Assembly (NCBI RefSeq): GCF_002100115.1 | Contig: NZ_ANBM01000001.1 | Span: 124,001 to 188,000 of the forward strand | DNA from: Anaerovibrio sp. JC8 | Lineage (GTDB): Bacteria; Bacillota; Negativicutes; Selenomonadales; Selenomonadaceae | DNA: 64,000 nt | Direction of reading: 5' to 3' | In this document: positions 61,324 through 64,000 of the stretch, piece by piece | Position numbering within the stretch: the first letter of the stretch is position 1 | Layout: each line of letters opens with the position of its first letter | Notes under the pieces: generated by a model | The model's database searches: none | What the model was told of the DNA's origin: nothing | What the model saw: only the letters and a program-made list of their open reading frames with translations | Position numbers and translations under genes: made by a program

Positions 61324-62262
61324 TCAGTCCTCAAAACCGGCCATATAAAGAATCTTCTGGCAAAGCTCAGGGAATTCCATGCCGGCGGCACGGCCAGCAT
61401 CAGGAACCAGAGAGGTTTCCGTCATGCCTGGTACTGTATTGACCTCAATAGCATACGGCTTATTATCCTCACTGAGCATAAAATCAACTCGGGCCACACC
61501 ACAGCAGCCGCAGACAGCAAAGGCTTTCTTGGCAATATTCTGGATTTCCCGGGTCAGCTCATCCCCCACAGGTGCCGGAATGATATGCTGGGAAGCACCA
61601 ACCTTATACTTGTTGACATAATCATACCAGCCCTCTGAGGTAGTAATCTCAATAATTGGCAGAGCCTCCTGCTTCTCCTCATTGCCATATACAGCAACAG
61701 TGAGCTCCCGCCCCTTGATAAATTCTTCCACCAGAACAGCATTATCATACTTAAAGGCCTCATTAAGGGCATCCTCAAGCTCCTTGGTCTCCTTTACAAT
61801 AACCACGCCAATGCTGGAGCCCTGGGCTGCCGCCTTAACTACTACCGGAATTGTGAATTCCTCCACAATTTCCTTGGCCAAATCCCGCTGCTTATGTTCA
61901 AAGCGGTAATATGTATGGGACCGTGGAGTTGGAATATCCCCAGCCTGGAAGAAACGCTTGGTAGCCACCTTGTCCATGGTAACCGCCGCAGCACAGACCC
62001 CGGAGCTGGTATATGGAATCCCCAGCATTTCCAGAGTCCCCTGAATAATGCCGTCCTCACCAAATTTGCCATGAAGGGCATTGAACACAAAATCCGCCTT
62101 CATCTCCCGAATCTGATCCACAAAGGTTTCCGGAACCAGCTCCAAGCCCACTGCATTATAATTCTTGGATTTTAAAGCATTTAGTATAGCCGTACCGCTG
62201 CGACGGGAAACTTCCCCTTCACTGGACGGCCCGCCCATTACAACAACAATCTTCTTACTCAT
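61324..62262 (-). CDS. ddl: D-alanine-D-alanine ligase
   Basis: Makes D-Ala-D-Ala for peptidoglycan. The 312-residue ATP-grasp protein shows VVMGGPSSEGEVSRRSG, HGKFGEDGIIQGTLEMLGIPYTSSG, and YAIEVNTVPGMTETSLVP. The Tyr in PYTSSG fits the D-Ala (vancomycin-sensitive) type rather than D-lactate ligase. The ATG at 62260-62262 has GGGAG upstream. It takes the place between murC and ftsQ where murB often stands. Confidence 0.95.
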   Translation of the reverse strand: MSKKIVVVMGGPSSEGEVSRRSGTAILNALKSKNYNAVGLELVPETFVDQIREMKADFVFNALHGKFGEDGIIQGTLEMLGIPYTSSGVCAAAVTMDKVATKRFFQAGDIPTPRSHTYYRFEHKQRDLAKEIVEEFTIPVVVKAAAQGSSIGVVIVKETKELEDALNEAFKYDNAVLVEEFIKGRELTVAVYGNEEKQEALPIIEITTSEGWYDYVNKYKVGASQHIIPAPVGDELTREIQNIAKKAFAVCGCCGVARVDFMLSEDNKPYAIEVNTVPGMTETSLVPDAGRAAGMEFPELCQKILYMAGFED

Positions 62263-62298
62263 GTATAAATAAACTCCCACGTATTTATTTTTATGAAA

Positions 62299-63666
62299 TT
62301 ACTTCAACAGCTCGACCAGCTCTTCACCGCATTTGACAATATCGCCGGCACCCATGGTCATAATAAGGTCCCCCTCCCGGGCGATGGACTTCAGATAAGC
62401 CGCAATTTCCTTTTTATCCTGGATGTAAACTGTCTCCTGACCAGTCTGCTGTGCCACTTCCCTTACCAACAGCTCACCGTCAACCCCCGGAATTGGATCC
62501 TCCCCGGCGGAATAAACATCCGTGAGCACCAGCAAATCTGCTTCAGCAAAGCAGCTGCCATATTCCTTCTGCAACAGCTGGGTACGGCTGTAACGATGTG
62601 GCTGGAACGCACACACCAGCCGCTTTGGCTGAGTCTGACGGGCTGCCTTCAGGGTGGTGGCAATCTCCGTTGGATGATGGGCATAGTCGTCTACAACCCA
62701 AATGCCCTGGGCCTTGCCCTTGGTCTGGAAACGGCGCTTGGCCCCGTTGAACATGGTAAGGCCCTCGGCCATCTGAGCCACGGTCTGTCCCATGGTTATA
62801 CCAGTTACCACACAGGCCATAGCGTTAAGCACGTTGTGACGGCCTGGCACGTTCAGCTTTACTGTGCCCAAATTCTCCCCATTATGCATTACATCAAAGG
62901 AAGTACCGCTGGCATCCGCCTTGATGTTGGCCGCCATATAGTCGGCCTCATGGTCAATGGCATAAGTCACGATCTTGCGATTGACGTTCTTTACAATATT
63001 TCTGATATTCTCGTTATCAAAGCAAACCACGCCCCAGCCATCTTCCCGAATCTGGTTAAGGAACTGGGTAAAGGCCTTGATAATATTTTCCATGGTACCA
63101 TAATGGTCCATGTGGTCGTTTTCCACATTGGTAACAATACCGATGTAAGGATAATATTTCAGGAAGGTACCATCGCTTTCATCAGCCTCGGAGACCAGAT
63201 AATCACTCTGTCCCAGCTTGGCATTACTGCCCAGATAATCCACTTCACCGCCGATAATAATGCTTGGTGATACCCCTTCATAATCCAGGGAAACACCCAG
63301 CATGGAAGTGGTAGTTGTTTTACCATGGGCGCCGGCTACAGCTATGCCCTTGGAGTTATTAATCAGAAAAGCATTGACATCGGAACGGTGCAGACGCTTT
63401 AAGCCCAGACGCTTGGCCTCCACCACCTCAGGATTCTCCTCCCGAATGGCACTGGATACCACAATGGCCTCGGTGTCCTGCACATTCTCTGCCCGCTGGC
63501 CAATATAAATCTTGGCACCTAAATCCAGCAGAATGCCGGTCATAACAGACTCCTTCACATCAGAGCCGGAAACCTTATATCCCTTTTCCACCAGAATCTT
63601 GGCCAGGGCACTCATGCCTGCACCGCCAATACCTACAAAATGAACCTTATTAATGCCTGTAAGCAC
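62299..63666 (-). CDS. murC: UDP-N-acetylmuramate-L-alanine ligase
   Basis: Adds the first amino acid to UDP-MurNAc. The 455-residue Mur ligase has FVGIGGAGMSALA (start), GAHGKTTTTSM (about residues 113-123), VENDHMDHYG and PHRYSRT. GTG start with GGAAGGG upstream. 24 bases after murG. Confidence 0.97.
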   Translation of the reverse strand: MLTGINKVHFVGIGGAGMSALAKILVEKGYKVSGSDVKESVMTGILLDLGAKIYIGQRAENVQDTEAIVVSSAIREENPEVVEAKRLGLKRLHRSDVNAFLINNSKGIAVAGAHGKTTTTSMLGVSLDYEGVSPSIIIGGEVDYLGSNAKLGQSDYLVSEADESDGTFLKYYPYIGIVTNVENDHMDHYGTMENIIKAFTQFLNQIREDGWGVVCFDNENIRNIVKNVNRKIVTYAIDHEADYMAANIKADASGTSFDVMHNGENLGTVKLNVPGRHNVLNAMACVVTGITMGQTVAQMAEGLTMFNGAKRRFQTKGKAQGIWVVDDYAHHPTEIATTLKAARQTQPKRLVCAFQPHRYSRTQLLQKEYGSCFAEADLLVLTDVYSAGEDPIPGVDGELLVREVAQQTGQETVYIQDKKEIAAYLKSIAREGDLIMTMGAGDIVKCGEELVELLK

Positions 63667-63689
63667 TATAATACTTCCCTTCCAGTAAT

Positions 63690-64000
63690 TTATTGTTTAT
63701 TGCGGGCCAACTCGATAATCATTTCCGCAATGGTAGCTGCCGCCTCAGGATGACCAAGGCTATGACTCCTGTCTGCCATATCCTGCAGCTTCTTGTCGTC
63801 AGCCAGCAGCTCTTCGATAGTAGAAATCAAAATATCCGCACTGATATCCTTGTTCAGAATAACCCTGGCGGCCCCGGCCTTCTCAATAGCCCGGGCGTTG
63901 AACTCCTGATGATTCTCCGCCGCATAAGGGTATGGAATCAACACCGCCGGAATCCCCTTGGCCGTAAGCTCTGCCAAGCCGGTAGCACCAGCCCGGAACA
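63690..64000 (-). CDS. murG: UDP-GlcNAc:lipid I glycosyltransferase, C-terminal part (5' end outside window)
   Basis: Only the last 103 residues are inside. They read FRAGATGLAELTAKGIPAVLIPYPYAAENHQEFNA in pieces typical of MurG's donor-binding site, then the C-terminal helix. It makes lipid II at the inner face of the membrane. Followed closely by murC. Confidence 0.93.
   Translation of the reverse strand, partial: FRAGATGLAELTAKGIPAVLIPYPYAAENHQEFNARAIEKAGAARVILNKDISADILISTIEELLADDKKLQDMADRSHSLGHPEAAATIAEMIIELARNKQ

Overview
The window reads as chromosomal core DNA from an anaerobic, diderm Firmicute, most likely a Negativicutes member (Selenomonadaceae-like). This placement is an inference. 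It rests on [FeFe]-hydrogenase maturation genes, serine dehydratase of the two-subunit iron-sulfur type, a T-box in front of ileS, a perfect CIRCE element, AGGAGG-type ribosome binding sites and the Firmicutes small-basic-protein/DUF881 pair in the division cluster, with no sporulation genes in view. No rRNA, tRNA, CRISPR array, prophage or intact transposon was seen. Almost all genes are on the minus strand.

Layout. 1-5216: a Tat-exported [FeFe] hydrogenase (cut by the window edge) and its maturation operon hydE-hydG-hydF. 5283-8870: two exported proteins of unknown function, a small XRE regulator on divergent promoters, and a Tat-exported metallophosphoesterase. 8929-11697: glcD-glcF-type FAD/iron-sulfur hydroxyacid dehydrogenase with a GntR-like operator and an unusual leader. 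11870-14197: pyrimidine nucleoside phosphorylase and a hexapeptide acyltransferase. 14347-17868: ileS behind a T-box leader with two successive terminators. 17898-20745: a small unknown protein, a DEDDh exonuclease, exonuclease III and undecaprenyl-diphosphatase. 20880-24339: TPM protein, zinc-ribbon membrane protein and SPFH/zinc-ribbon protein, resembling Bacillus YdjH-YdjG-YdjI. 24520-27543: GerMN lipoprotein, AMIN/amidase, DUF3006 and a ComEC-like metallo-hydrolase lipoprotein.

27754-36252: the arginine genes argC-J-B-D-F-G-H, enough to go from glutamate to arginine apart from carbamoyl phosphate synthesis, interrupted by palindromic repeat elements in two intergenic gaps. 36384-43559: a monofunctional transglycosylase, an exported unknown, sdaAB-sdaAA, dapA and a large M16C peptidase. 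43598-50578: a repeat-rich gap, a small protein with a 12-bp tandem repeat, then purE-C-F-M-N-H-D, where purH is only its cyclohydrolase domain. 50640-52063: a small protein resembling half of DapF, divergent from an AraC regulator. 52158-54225: htpG under CIRCE control. 54286-57980: an exported unknown, PncC/CinA C-terminal domain, rimO and a solute-binding protein. 58081-64000: the division and cell-wall cluster murG-murC-ddl-ftsQ-DUF881-sbp-ftsZ, without ftsA or murB.

The most interesting points are an apparent ATT start codon for hydE, tandem T-box terminators, mutually exclusive hairpins before glcD, divergent promoters sharing one -35 hexamer, a ~100-nt two-hairpin repeat family, a stand-alone half-DapF-like protein, and a stand-alone PurH cyclohydrolase domain. 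I found no convincing new multi-gene system.
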